64,000 bases of DNA from Krasilnikovozyma curviuscula (taxonomy: Eukaryota > Basidiomycota > Tremellomycetes > Cystofilobasidiales > Mrakiaceae): NCBI GenBank assembly GCA_014825775.1, contig MVAQ01000007.1, positions 1-64,000 of the forward strand, in the 5' to 3' direction. Positions 12,312 through 23,381 of the stretch are shown here, one piece after another. A program made the translations under genes and the position numbers. The first letter of the stretch is position 1, and every line of letters starts with the position of its first letter. Under the pieces are notes generated by a model that was not told the origin of the DNA, did no database searches, and saw only the letters and a program-made list of their open reading frames with translations.

Positions 12312-12930
12312 ATGGTTGCTTCAGTTTCCTCCTACGACGAGTTCAAGACGCTTATTCAGAGTGAGAAGCCTGTCATCATCGACTTTTGGGCCACCTGGTG
12401 TGGACCATGGTACGTCCATCCTGTTCTTCTTTTCCTTTGCGTATCTAGTTCGATACAGTGCAGTTACTGAGCCGCGCGTTTTCTCCTCAACAGCAAAATG
12501 GTTGGCCCTCACTTCGAGAAATGGGCTGACCAGTACAAGGAGCTGGACTTCTACAAGGTCGATATTGATGAACAAGAACAAATTGCTCAGGAGCTGTACG
12601 TCAGATCAGTTTCGTCATTATTGTATTCACACGCGAAGCACTCATCCGTACTGACCGGATGTTGCTTTCATCCCCAATGGTTACTCGTTAACGACGAAAT
12701 CGTCTCACGTTCAACGAACGATCGCTCTACTTAGTAACATCCGAACCATCCCCACATTCATCATTTTCCAGAAGGGTGAGCAGGTGAAAAAGCTCAACTC
12801 TGCGAAACCTGCAGACTTAAAGGTCAGTGCCGATATTCGCTTCCTACGTTGAGAGAGCAAGAAACTGAGGGATATACAATCCGTTCCTGCTACTAAAAAG
12901 GCTACAATCGAAAGTGTCATTGATTTCTAG
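12312..12930 (+). CDS. Thioredoxin
   Basis: The spliced product is 105 residues, the classic cytosolic thioredoxin length. It starts MVASVSSYDEFKTLIQ, reads VIIDFWATWCGPC with the redox pair at Cys30 and Cys33, continues FYKVDIDEQEQIAQEL, and has the cis-Pro loop NIRTIPTFIIFQKGE. It ends ATIESVIDF. The WCGPC motif is split by the first intron (donor GTACGT right after TGTGGACCATG) and is restored by CAAAATG. There are three introns. It reduces disulfides using electrons from NADPH through thioredoxin reductase, serving peroxiredoxins and ribonucleotide reductase. No targeting peptide is visible, so it is probably cytosolic. Confidence 0.93.
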
Positions 12931-13456
12931 AGAGCTGGATTGGCGTGTACTTTCGACGTCTTGTGATGGATGAAGAAGTGTCTATAGTCTGAGGATCGTA
13001 TCATCAACGACCTACCTGAGTACCTTCTAGTGATCGAGACTACTTCGGCGCAAGAGCGTCCTTGATGAATCGACTAGGTTCTTCTCCGTCGGCGCCCATC
13101 CGAGCTTCTTCGTCTTGGTGCTGGTGGTAAGATACGAGTTGGTTCCAAACATGAATATGTATCCTTCCGAATATCCAATCGATCTCGCTCTGAGTTCATT
13201 TGTCATATCAACTCTAAAAAACAAATCAATGAAGTTTCCGACAAGTGTAAACAGAGCGCTGAGCGCAGGCGACACAGCAGCGCAAGTTGAGAATTTTAGG
13301 AGTTGGTTTTGAGCAAACGAATGTCACATTCGGATTTGTAAAGACAAAGGAAAGAAATACTTTGGCTCAAAATTAGAAAGAGGTCTCACTCGAGCGGTCT
13401 GTGTCCACCCTCCCGACAGCATCAGGCCTCATTTTTGGTTTCCCAGAGGCAGTAAC
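12931..13456. other. Intergenic region
   Basis: This 526-nt gap between two plus-strand genes shows no supported gene. The minus-strand open frame 13027-13275 lacks any recognisable pattern. Confidence 0.5.
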
Positions 13457-14317
13457 ATGTCCAGGCTTGCTTCACTCAGAGGACCCAGCAGTCCCTCCCC
13501 CCAGTCATCGAGAGCAGCAGCCATCAGTCCTTCTTCACCCCCAGGCTCAAATTCAGCGACCCAGCGAGTGGATCCCACGCCTTTCCACAGGAAGCTACGT
13601 CTCATTCTAGTGGACTTCCAAAAAGTGCTGAAAGACTGGGAGGATGTTGTCTTGCTAGATGGTGTGAAAGCAGCAAGAGGGGCCATTGATAGCAGGACGC
13701 TGCTGGAGTGAGTTTCTGTTCAAATTTCCCCTTTGCTACTACGAGATATTGACACTTTCATGCCACCTACCAGCAACGCTGGTGATGCCTTGAATACTTC
13801 TCAATATGCTCCTGAAGTCTCCCAGCTTCCTTCGACTCTGTTTTCCAAGCTGAAGGCTTCTCAGGAAGATTTAGACATCGTCCTTTTTAAGCTGGTAAGC
13901 AAACTCGTTTCCTATATTCTCTCCTCGATCTTTCCTTACCAACCTGTGTTATCGATCCAGGATAAACGTCTCCTCAAACTATCAGTATTACTCGAAGCAT
14001 CAGAGGCTCTGCTTATTAACTCACTCCAGAGCCGTGGCCTACCACAAACTGATGCTGCTTTGTGGACGACATGGTCTCTCTCCAACTTCAACGACTCGCT
14101 CACTCAAATATTCCACCAGCTCGTGCTCAAAGCATCGAAGCTCACGGCGCTGTCAAAGACTCTGGGTAGAATTAGCACTGACTTCGAAGATGCGAAGACC
14201 GCCCTCGAAGCTTATGCGAGAGTAGGCGTCAGCGAAGTGAGGGAGATGAGGACCGACTGGGAGGATCTGATGGGCGTCGAAGTTCCAATGTGGATTGTTG
14301 CTGGTGAAGGGAAATAA
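13457..14317 (+). CDS. Uncharacterised helical protein (about 242 aa)
   Basis: Three exons (13457-13707, 13774-13894, 13961-14317) sum to exactly 243 codons. After a Ser/Pro-rich N-terminus (about 35 residues) comes FHRKLRLILVDFQKVLKDW, then EDVVLLDGVKAARGAIDSRT, a segment KLKASQEDLDIVLFKLDKRL, and a helical C-terminus with WTTWSLSNFNDSLTQIF and DWEDLMGVEVPMW. The periodic Leu/Ile pattern predicts mostly helices with coiled-coil potential. It has the feel of a conserved basidiomycete hypothetical, but I cannot assign a family or function. The spliced frame and ATG context support a real gene. Confidence 0.7.
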
Positions 14318-14340
14318 TTAGGGCTGGTGCTCTTTTAAAT

Positions 14341-14597
14341 TCAGCACTCGGCGACTGCTTGCGCCATCTGTTCATTGCGGGCGGAAACACCTTCCCACAA
14401 ACGCTTCCATTGGCTCATATCACCTTCAACGCTTGAACCGTATCTGGTGTGATCACACATCAGTCATAAAAGGGTATTTGAAGGTACAGCAGAATTTACC
14501 ACTCTTGGCGCCAGAGTAATTGAGGTCGGCTACACGGATCCAACATTCCCCATCTCAGCTCTCGAAGGAGCAGAGGTCGTCTGTCCTTCCTCAATGG
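14341..14597 (-). other. Unassigned exon-like segments downstream of the CREG-like gene
   Basis: On the minus strand two blocks (14597-14503 and 14443-14341) have an open frame through a possible GTGGTA donor and CACACCAG acceptor, giving about 65 residues that end SQWKRLWEGVSARNEQ, MAQAVAEC and a stop. The first block is preceded by GCTGTAG, a good acceptor. The composition looks protein-like (PLLLRELRWGMLDPCSRPQ). Using the more canonical GTAAAT donor would create a TGA at the junction. These could be a separate small gene, an alternative 3' end of the CREG-like gene, or a pseudo-exon. Confidence 0.3.
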
Positions 14598-14673
14598 CTA
14601 CAGCCTAGGTGCTCTTCAAACAGAATTAGCTACAGCGAGCAAAGAGCTCTGGAATGTGGGGGGGCAATCAAAT

Positions 14674-15620
14674 TTATCTCCAGATGTTGCGATTAGATAA
14701 GGAGGATGAATTAACGCTTTGGTATAAGGGCATAGGAATGTAGCCAATATAGTGGGTATCACCAAATCCTACAAAGCGTAACTTGAGTAACTAGTTATGA
14801 TCAGTTTTACGGCATGAAAGATGAACTCACCTCCGACATAGTATATGTCTCTAGGAACAAATCGAGCGTAGAAACCCTCATGCGCCTCTTCTGGCCCTGG
14901 GACCCAGCTCTTCGCATCCTTGTGCGCGTTCAGGAAAGTCTTCTTGAACCCAGATTTTTCCTTGACGGGTATCATGTCTCCTATCATCATCACTCTAGCG
15001 TCATCCATCTTCAGTCGCGGTGCAAATACTGAATATGCACAGGGATGAGAGCCAGGATAAGGTGACAGTGAATGGGTTGGAGTGCTGAGGATGTTTTTTG
15101 TGGACTGTGAAATGTTCAAGAGGAGGAACAAAAGGCTTCCATCGTCTTCGCTGGGGAAGAGAGAATCTTCGGCAGGACGGTTAACAAAACAACACCTCAG
15201 AAAAGGGTCAAGGGCAATGGAACGAGCTATAGATTGACCTACGGTATTCGAAAGCACCGAAAGGAGAGCCTTCATTGAAGTTATAGACGTGGAATTTTGT
15301 CAGTGTTTGTGCCAAGCGGGCCCGTCATCGGATACTGACCGATAAGATCTCTGCCTTGATGCCACCTTGGATCTTCCCGAAAGACACTTGCAATGGTACC
15401 AGTCGTAACGTCTTTCACAAGCTGCCTTGCATTGATGGCTGGGAATTATAGAAAAGGAGGAAAAGGGTGGGGTCAATTTGGAGACCTTCCCCTCCAACTA
15501 CTTGAATAGACACTCACCAGCTTCCTCCAAAGTCTCTTTTTTCGTCAACAACATAGGCACCTGAGAACTGAGTACCATTGTCGCAGTGGACATTGCCAAG
15601 AAATAAAGTGGGATTCTCAT
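14674..15620 (-). CDS. CREG-like protein, FMN-binding split-barrel fold
   Basis: About five exons. Exon 1 (15620-15518) encodes a hydrophobic leader (MRIPLYFLAMSTATMVLSSQ). Then come AINARQLVKDVTTGTIASV, DLIGSPFGAFEY, SLLFLLLNISQSTKNIL, the segment RVMMIGDMIPV and the tail EGFYARFVPRDIYYVGG joined to FGDTHYIGYIPMPLY. This order (ARxLV...GTxASV; G-x-PFG; LLFLLxxISxxTxNI; YARFxPxxIYYVGGFGDxHYIG) is the pyridoxamine-5'-phosphate-oxidase-like domain of the CREG family (PF13883). CREG proteins are secreted or lysosomal/vacuolar and generally lack oxidase activity, so the role here is unknown. The gene is divergent from DBR1, with 183 nt between the ATGs. Confidence 0.85.
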
Positions 15621-15803
15621 CTTGAAATTTGAGATTGAACGGTGTTGAGGGGTGCCCAGCGCAGTGGCTTCGACGCTGCGAGCTAGATCCACCACCAACC
15701 TTTGACCCAACCTTGAAAACCAGACCAGACCCTTACCCGAGCAGGTTGACTCCCACGACTTATAGTACTGGAGTGAATCCTCCTGCAAATTAGAGGCCGC
15801 ATC

Positions 15804-17737
15804 ATGCATGTGAGTCCTCATTTTCTGGTCGAGGTGTTCATTTTGCTGACGATCTTGTTTTCGTACTTCCAGATAGCGATTGAAGGCTGCTGTCACGGAG
15901 AGTTGGATCAGATATATGCTTCAGTCAAAAAGGCTGAGCAGCTGAAGGGCTTCACGGTGGATTTGCTGCTGATATGCGGTGATTTCCAGGTGTGTTTCCT
16001 TTCGAAGTTCCTTTTGTCCTTCTTATAGCTTTGACTAATGCCTGTTGCCAACAAACTAGGCTTTGAGGTCTCCTCATGACTTCGCTTCGCTAGCTGTACC
16101 ACAGAAGTTTCAGCAGCTTGGGACATTCCATAAATATTACAATGGCGAAAAAGTTGCACCGGTTTTGACAATCATCATTGGAGGAAATCACGAAGCCAGC
16201 AACTACATGTGGGAACTGTGAGTATGGAACATTGGTTCTTTGTCGCTCTGCTTACTGACCAGTCTGGGTCTCTGTTTCCAGTTACCACGGGGGGTGGGTT
16301 GCACCGAATATTTACTACCTTGGTTGCGCTGGGTCAGTTATGGTGAACGGTTTGAGAATTAGCGGTGCTAGTGGTATTTACAAAAGCGGTGATTATTGGA
16401 AAGGTAGGTGATTAACTTTCGCTCATGAAGAAACCTCGTTACTGACTTTGTGCCGCTTCTTGTCACTAGGCCACTTCGAAACGGTTCCCTACGACAAATC
16501 AACCATGAGGTCAATATACCACATACGAGAATATGACGTTAAGAAGCTTCTCCTCCTTCCACCTTGTGCCAATACTTCCTCGACATCCACTATAGAACAC
16601 TCCCCTTCATCTCTGCCCTCTCTCAACCCATCGCATAGCATCTTCCTCTCCCACGACTGGCCTCTATCAATAACTCCGCATGGAGACATCCCAACTCTAC
16701 TCAAACGAAAACCTTTCTTTGCTCAGGAGATCAAAGAAGACTCGTTAGGTTCGCCGCCATTGAAGGACCTTCTGAAGAAATTGCGAGTCGGCTGGTGGTT
16801 TTCTGCTCATCTACATGTCAAGTTCAGTGCTCTTTGGAAACACGACAAGTTGGAGGGTGAAGATGACGAGGAGATTGTTACAAAATTCCTGGCGCTAGAT
16901 AAGTGTGTACCAGGAAAAGATTACTTGCAGGTGAGTTGTCCGTTCTCAAAAATGTCATCGTAGAAAAGTGACTGCTAAGCCATAGTGAGTCTTTTAGATT
17001 GTTGATATTACAACTGCAACAACACCACATCCATCTCCACCGATAATGACCTTCGACCCACACTGGCTCGCTATTACCAAAGCAACTCACAACTTCATGT
17101 CTCTTGCTGCTCGACCAATCCAACTCCCACCACCTGACAAACTCCAAGAGTTTGTTGCAAAACAACTTGAATGGGTGATTGAGAAGGGATTGACTGACGT
17201 GAAGGTCGAGGACGTCCAGAAGTTTGTAAAGACTGCGCCTGGATTCGGTGAACCTGGTGGTGGACCTGGTTCGTGTTGCTGACATTCTCCTCTCATATGA
17301 ATTTTGAGCTCACTAAATTGATTTTTTTCTTAGGTGCTTGGTACACCAACCCCCAAACCGAAGCCTTCTGTTCTATGCTTGATATCAAGAACAAAATTAA
17401 TCCTGTGCCCGAAGGATTCCCCCCTCCGTCTTTCGCAGCTCCAGGTCCGCCGCCGCTTATCAACGAAGACGAAATCATGCTTGATGAAGATGAAGAAGTA
17501 AACCCTCACCACCATCCTACTACTGCGAATCCAGACGAGATAATGCTTTCGGATGACGAAGACAACACAAATCAACCTCAGTTCCTAACGGACAAACTCG
17601 GTGACGATTCTGCTCTTTTAGAAGATGATGAAGATGCACTGGAAGCTAAGAAGATTGAAGAGATGTTTGCAACAACACCTACCTCGGTGGCGGCCACGAA
17701 GACGAATGACGATGAGATAAATTTGGATGAGGATTAG
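15804..17737 (+). CDS. DBR1: RNA lariat debranching enzyme
   Basis: The first exon is only ATG CAT (15804-15809); a 63-nt intron follows and the frame resumes [15 protein letters not shown]. The metallophosphoesterase motifs are all present in order: [70 protein letters not shown] and [13 protein letters not shown]. The C-terminal DBR1 domain ([15 protein letters not shown]) follows, then an acidic tail with repeated [20 protein letters not shown] motifs to the stop at 17737. It hydrolyses the 2'-5' phosphodiester of excised intron lariats in the nucleus, matching an intron-rich genome. It shares a short divergent promoter with the CREG-like gene. Confidence 0.93.
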
Positions 17738-18147
17738 CGTTCGATTGTTTCTCAATGTGAGATTCATGGTGTTGTAGATTCTCAGTATTTGGAATTGTGC
17801 AAGAGGATTGGAGCAGGGCTGGAGGGGAACAGGGTACTGGAAGTGTGTTTCCCAATTCGCTGGTAAGTTCACGCTTCTTCATCTACCATTTACCCACTCT
17901 GGTCACTCTGAACATCAAGCGTTCCCAAACTATGGTTTGCTCTGATTTTCAGCCTCGAAGCCTTCACAGGTATCGAGGGACGTGACCGCTAACATTGAGC
18001 ATCGCATTCCTTTCTTATGAGCTCCTTATACCTTGAGATTAGTGGGATTGAGCACAGATACGAGGTTTACATTTTTATTCAAATATCACACTCGTTCATC
18101 CGTAAATATAGTAAACAGGAAAGTTTGTGGGCGGGAATTTTGCGCAA
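17738..18147. other. Convergent intergenic region
   Basis: This 410-nt gap between the 3' ends of DBR1 (+) and the cupin gene (-) shows no gene and no clear hairpin. Confidence 0.5.
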
Positions 18148-19119
18148 TCAAGACTCGGTAGGTTCTTCAACACCACCTAGAATCTCCTCTTCATGCTTCT
18201 TTGTGTATTTTGCTACACCTGTCCCCTTCTCCGCTCCTTCAACGACCCAGACAGCTGGTAAGTCTGGTATGGCTGGTGTCGCGTCTGTCAGCACGCAAGC
18301 CCAACGAACCCATTCAGTGGTATCGTTTCTCCAAGCGTGCATGCTGCATCATGGTTGAGTTCAGAATTATTTGCGGGTGAAATTTGGAGGTTGATTAGGA
18401 GACAGAGCCACTTACGTTCCTCGCTGGACGACGATGTCCCCAACCTCGCATATTCGCTCCTCAATATCCTCTCTTGTCTTGGTAAGAGTACTAGGTGGCC
18501 AATCTTCTGGCCTTGAAGGTACCAAAGGAGTGAGCAGAGTGATTCTGCCGTCGGTGCTGGTGATGATGCCAAGTCCAAATTAGAAGTTGTTGCTTCTTCT
18601 CTGTTCAAATCCATTAAACGTACATGATATTATAGTCAAGGCTACTAGTTCGATGCTAAAGTCATAGTGGGAGGTGGGAGGTCAATCGAAGCCAAAAGAC
18701 ACACGGAAGGTGTCAGAAACTCTCTTGAAACCATCAGACTTAATTTTCTTAACGCACCATCGATGTAACTTGACCAGGGGCGAGAGAAGTCGTTCTACAG
18801 TTGGCTCCATTCTTTACTACAAGAGATGAGACGGGCATCTTGCCTCTGTCTACCCTGCATGATCTCACACGGAACAGAAAAGGAGCTCTCAGCCTCTGTG
18901 TACCCCATCTAGATGACAAATAAGTTGTAAAGCAATCACCCACGTCGATGAATTGGAAGTAGCAGGTGTCTCAGCACTGTGCCAAACGCTTTCGTCGATG
19001 GGTTCGTCAATCATGAGCTCGACGCTTGGTTCGAGTCCTGAGGCTGCTGGGGGAAAAGGTAGCGTATGGCTAGTGACGATTCTGTGTTGGGGTCTGAGTG
19101 GACATAGTGAGGATGACAT
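18148..19119 (-). CDS. Cupin-2 domain protein
   Basis: About five exons. Exon 1 (19119-18940) has MSSSLCPLRPQHRIVTSHTL and a linker ending DESVWHSAETPATSNSSTW. The next exon contains NGANCRTTSLAPGQVTSM, which joins across an intron to HRTSSLDYN, then IITDGRITLLTP, ICEVGDIVVQRGT, MHAWRNDTTEW and VRWACVLTDATPA. P-G-x-x-(S)-M-H-R-T-S-S-L-D-Y and G-D-x-VVQRGT-x-HAWRN are the two half-motifs of fungal monocupins. The metal ligands would be His of MHR, Asp/Glu nearby and His of MHAW. An insert of about 20 residues (PSRPEDWPPSTLTKTREDIE) sits between the strands. Catalytic role unknown; relatives are annotated as cupin-fold oxidoreductases or decarboxylases in fungal clusters, but no cluster is seen here. 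Confidence 0.85.
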
Positions 19120-19603
19120 TTCTGGATTGGTTGGGAACCCTTCGTGAGTGTTTGGCAGAGCTTGATCAGAATCTTGGCCCCCAGCGGAAGAATGGTGCGG
19201 CGATAGGAAAAGAAGGGAAGAAAAACTTAGGAAATTGTGAATAGCAGAATAAGTCTCCAAGTGTCTTGGGAAGATATTGCACAGGAACTTTAGGTCTGTT
19301 TGACTACTCAAGAAAAATAAATAAGAAGGAATTTGCAGCCAAATGGTAATCAAGGTGACCAGTGTTGTCTTCAACTAAAACAATGATGCCCCATTTCTCA
19401 TCTAATATCATATTAGGGACCAACCATATCGGTCGTATATAATTCAGCTGCCGATTAACAGAAGTAAGCCTGAACGTTCGCTTTAAGACCAGTTCAGATT
19501 GAATTGGTACCTCCTTGATCTCACGCAGACTCATTGAGAACCACATCTGTCCACACATCAAGCCAAGATTGACTGTGTGTGCCACCTGTCCTTGTAGGCA
19601 GAC
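19120..19603. other. Intergenic region between cupin gene and ORC4
   Basis: This 484-nt gap holds the cupin promoter and ORC4 3' flank (both minus strand). The cupin reading frame stays open upstream of 19119, so a slightly earlier start is possible. No other gene is seen. Confidence 0.5.
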
Positions 19604-22600
19604 CTACTTCTTACCCCAATCCCTCCAGTAGCTCACGATTCCCTTCCCGTTTTCGCCTCTGAAGAAATCTCTGATTTCCCAGATCATCACCGTACATCTG
19701 TATTTTGAAAACTCCCTCCCACTAGCTGGAGTGGTTGCTGAAATTGGAATAAAAATTCCAAGATCGATTAAAGATTCGAAGGCCTGGTGCAAAACCGAAA
19801 CGAGACGCAAGTCAGAAGTATGACAAACAGTTACAGGAGGTAGAGGATGACACATACCTTTCTGAGAACTTCACGTTGTACCAAAGCGACGTGTTGGCCA
19901 ACGAGATGGTTCCTGTGATGGCTTTTGTACTCTTCATGTAGCTGCGTGAAGTTGAAGTCGATGAGAGCTGTCGAGTCGCGTTTATTGCCAAGTTCTTTGG
20001 AAGCGATCAGCAAAATGAGAGACGGAAGAGGGAGACCTGAGAAGATAATATCGTTAAAATTCCATCTTAAGCAAGTATGATGAGACATACCACGAAGTTT
20101 GGACAGAGAATGCCCTAAACCGGACTGATCAATCTGGTCTTGAATGTGCATGGTGACGAGACGTGGTTCAAGAGATGGATTCGAGGGACTGAGTTCAGCA
20201 ATCGGCCGCATCTACCATCCCCATTACAAGAATGAAATAAAATAAATCAAGCAGTTAGCATTTTCTTGAGAGACAAAAGTGAAAGGACTCACAAAGCTTC
20301 TGAATAACAGCCTCATGTCGTTACTCAGCATCATTACTTTTTCCACTGCAGCCTGGACGGCTTCATCATCCAGCACCAGATCAACAAAGTCTCTCCAACT
20401 CGACTTCCAGTCGCTAAGTTCAATCTCCTCATCCTCGGACACTTGGTTCCATCCAAATGGCTGGTTGTCTTCCCATTTCTCCCAAGGAACCAGCGCGTTC
20501 TTCAACGGCGCTACCCAGAGGGGTTCTCTTTCCTCCTCATCTTGTCCGGCATCGAAGACATTGATTGATAGTGGACTGGCGACCCTAAGGACCCTGCCGG
20601 AGAACCGACTCCTGACCCTCTTCTCCATCAGAAACAATACGTCGACACGCTCTGTCACGCCGACTACTGTCAGACGCGAATTTGTAGTGCCTTGGACGTA
20701 GTCGAAAAGGGTATAGATGAGCGATTGACGAGGGTGGAGAAGGAAAAGGTCGATGTTCTTCAGGATTAGAATTAGAGAGCCAGGGGTAGATTGGAGGAGG
20801 GTGAGAAGGTGTAATGGGAGCGAGAGCGGTGCTAGTGTTGACTGTTGCTACGAAATGGGGTCAGGGGGCCGCCTTTACTATTAGAGAGAGATGACGAGGA
20901 CTCACTTCATCGCCGTCCTCAACTGGGAGAGCTTCACCAAGCTGTCTTCCGATCTCTCGAATTGCACTTTTGTCGTCTACTTGAACCAGGCCGTCTAACC
21001 TCACGATTTTGATGTTACTGTCTTTCTTAGAAGAGATTGCTTTCTCGGTGACCTACAAAATCCGACATCTGTCACCGTCAAGCAGTTAAAAGAACAAGAG
21101 AGAGAGAGAGCGTGTTGCTTACGACATCTTTTCCACTCCCTTTACTACCCAACAGAATGACTGTATTGCCTTCGTCTCTCTCAATCGTACCTTTATAGAT
21201 CTCTCCCAACGCCTTCACCACCGGAACCTCCTCTTCTTCATCATCTTTCTTCTTGACAATTTCCTGTGACAACCGGGTTTCTTCATCAATAGGCTCGGTT
21301 GAAGGAGTGAAGAGTTTCCTGCCGGAGAGGTGCGAGATGATAAGCCGTTTAGGGAGGGAGAGGAATGTCGTGTTATAAGGCCGAGGATGTAGTTGAATGA
21401 CGGCCTCAGGTACCTCTTGTTGAGTAGGTAAAACATTGATGACATTGGCAATGTCAACCGTGATTGAAGATGTTTCTACAGCCGGTTCAGGTTGATATTG
21501 TGCCAGCTGATGCGTGAACAGACTGCTCGCCCAAAAATCAACCTCTCCCACAGGATCAACATCCTTTTCTTTACCGTTAAGTACTCCAGCCTCATCAACT
21601 TCCATAATTCCGCCATCGTCTCCCATCACTTCCATCTCCTCATTCTCATCACCTTCCTCTTCCTCATCATCGTCACTCATTCGATTCCCACTCAAGTCAG
21701 GATTATCAAGGACCGTTCCAGCCCTCGTTCTTCGCACAATCTTTCCCTCATCCTCAAGATCAGGGATGAAATCTCGCCCTTTGATTAAGCCAGACGACTT
21801 GATGGCTTCCTTCTGCGGCGTCGTGAGCGCGCGCGAAGGCGTGACTAGGAACGTAATGGGTGGTGGGCGCTTTTGTGGTGTAACGATTGGTTGAGAAATG
21901 TGTTTAGACGGTGTCTTTTTTGATTTTGATGGGGTTGAAGGTTTAGTAGACGCTACTTTTGAAGGGGTGGAAGGTTTCTTCGAAGAAGCCGTCGACGTGG
22001 GTTTGGAGGATGATGCGACGAGATGCGGTTGTTTCTTCGAAGCACTAATTTGACCTTTCATTACGGTGGCATTCTTTTTAGTTGGTGTCGATGCTGTTGG
22101 AGTTCCAGAAAGCCGGTTCGCTTTCCTCCTTGTAGGTTTTGGATCGGGTGATGCCGCTGTAGTGGAAGCTTTGAATGGTCTACCTCTTCTAGGTCTCACA
22201 TCTTTTTTCTCCTTAGCATCTTCTTCTGACCCGGTAGACGAACTGTCAATCAAATCGCTGTCAATTTCGGCCAATGACGCAGAATCACTTGCATCTGGTG
22301 GAGTCGCTGCTGCTTTCTTCCCCCTGCCTCCCACAGCCGCAGCTAGTATACCAGAATTTTTAGATGGTAAGTTTCCACGCCGGTTTGTTGGAGCTGTGGT
22401 TACTGCAGCTGTTGATCTCCGCATTTGTCGCGGTGGTGATTCTTCCTCGACTTCTTCAGGCTTGACTTTTGCGCCCGCTTTCGGTCTTTGGATAACAACT
22501 GCCTGATGTTTTTTGGTCGATGACTTGGTTGGTGAGTTCTTTAATGGTGAGGGCCTTGGATTTGGGGTGATTGTAGTGGTGCGGCTGGATGATCTTGTCG

Positions 22601-22966
22601 GTGGTGAGGCCGTCTCAAAGCCTGGGTCTTCACGGGGGATGCCTGCTGTGGATCGATGGGAACGTTTAGACGCACTCGTGGAAGCGTTCTTAACGATTGA
22701 TGTAACAGCGAAAAGGGGATGGAAATAAGATGAGAAACAAGATCAGACAAAGTGAGTTGAGAACGCGTTTACAGGTTGCAGGTCCAGTTTCGCTTTTTTG
22801 GACGAGGAAGGGGTTGAAGGACCCTGCAGATATAGAAGATGAGTTGATAAAAAGATTTCAGCTATACTGAAATTCAGATATGCTGTTGATTTCCCAACCT
22901 GAGTAAGAGAGTGCGGCTCACCTCGTCCCTCTGTTCAGGTGAAGAGCCTTTGCGTTTTGGAGGCAT
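19604..22966 (-). CDS. ORC4: Origin recognition complex subunit 4
   Basis: Eight exons, about 950 residues, with a first exon of 45 nt (MPPKRKGSSPEQRDE). The first ~420 residues are Ser/Thr/Pro/Lys-rich and probably disordered, with an AT-hook-like RPRRGRPFK near residue 200. The AAA+ part begins after EIYKGTIERDEGN with Walker A ILLGSKGSGKDVV, then IKIVRLDGLVQ, the Walker B position LILILKNIDLFLLHPRQ, TVVGVTERVDVLFLMEKRV and RSRFSGR (sensor/Arg region), and a C-terminal winged-helix region (FNFTQLHEEY, QREVLRKAFESLIDLGIFIP, YWRDWGKK). This order is diagnostic of Orc4. It acts in the nucleus as part of ORC, marking origins and loading MCM. The Walker B acidic pair is replaced by Lys-Asn. The E3-E5 exon boundaries are all phase 0. 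Confidence 0.92.
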
Positions 22967-23381
22967 CCTACTCCTTCCTGACACAAGATGAAAGGCCAAA
23001 TTTGAGTGAATACAAAGAGAGCTGACAAATCTGGAGAAGTATTAGAACATACTTTGAATTGTTGACGTGTAGATGTCAATATATCGTTGAGCGCTGTTCG
23101 ACACCCTCGAAAAAGTCGCGACGCAATGTACTTGGCTCTCGCTCATCCAAAGGACCATTTCCAAAAAGCGCAGAAAATAGATAGAAACTTCACTTTGGTT
23201 GCGTTGAGCTTTATATTCTGCTTTGGTAAAGCATACACCGGCAGTTCTTTTGCTCTTTCTTACAGGTGAGTTAGTCTCTTCTCGATGTAGAATGCAGTCG
23301 TAGAATGCAGACTGGGACTGGCAAGGTTCTAATGTGATTTTTATGATGCTTCCTCTAGCTATATATACATTGACCTTTGGA
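22967..23381. other. Bidirectional promoter between ORC4 and GatC-like gene
   Basis: This 415-nt gap separates two divergent ATGs. It has a TATATATA-like stretch at about 23357-23365, just upstream of the plus-strand ATG at 23382. No gene is seen in it. Confidence 0.5.

Noticed and set aside
19020..19045. B-box-like GGTTCGAGTCC
   Set aside because: It lies inside the cupin coding exon, in frame with conserved protein sequence, without an A-box.
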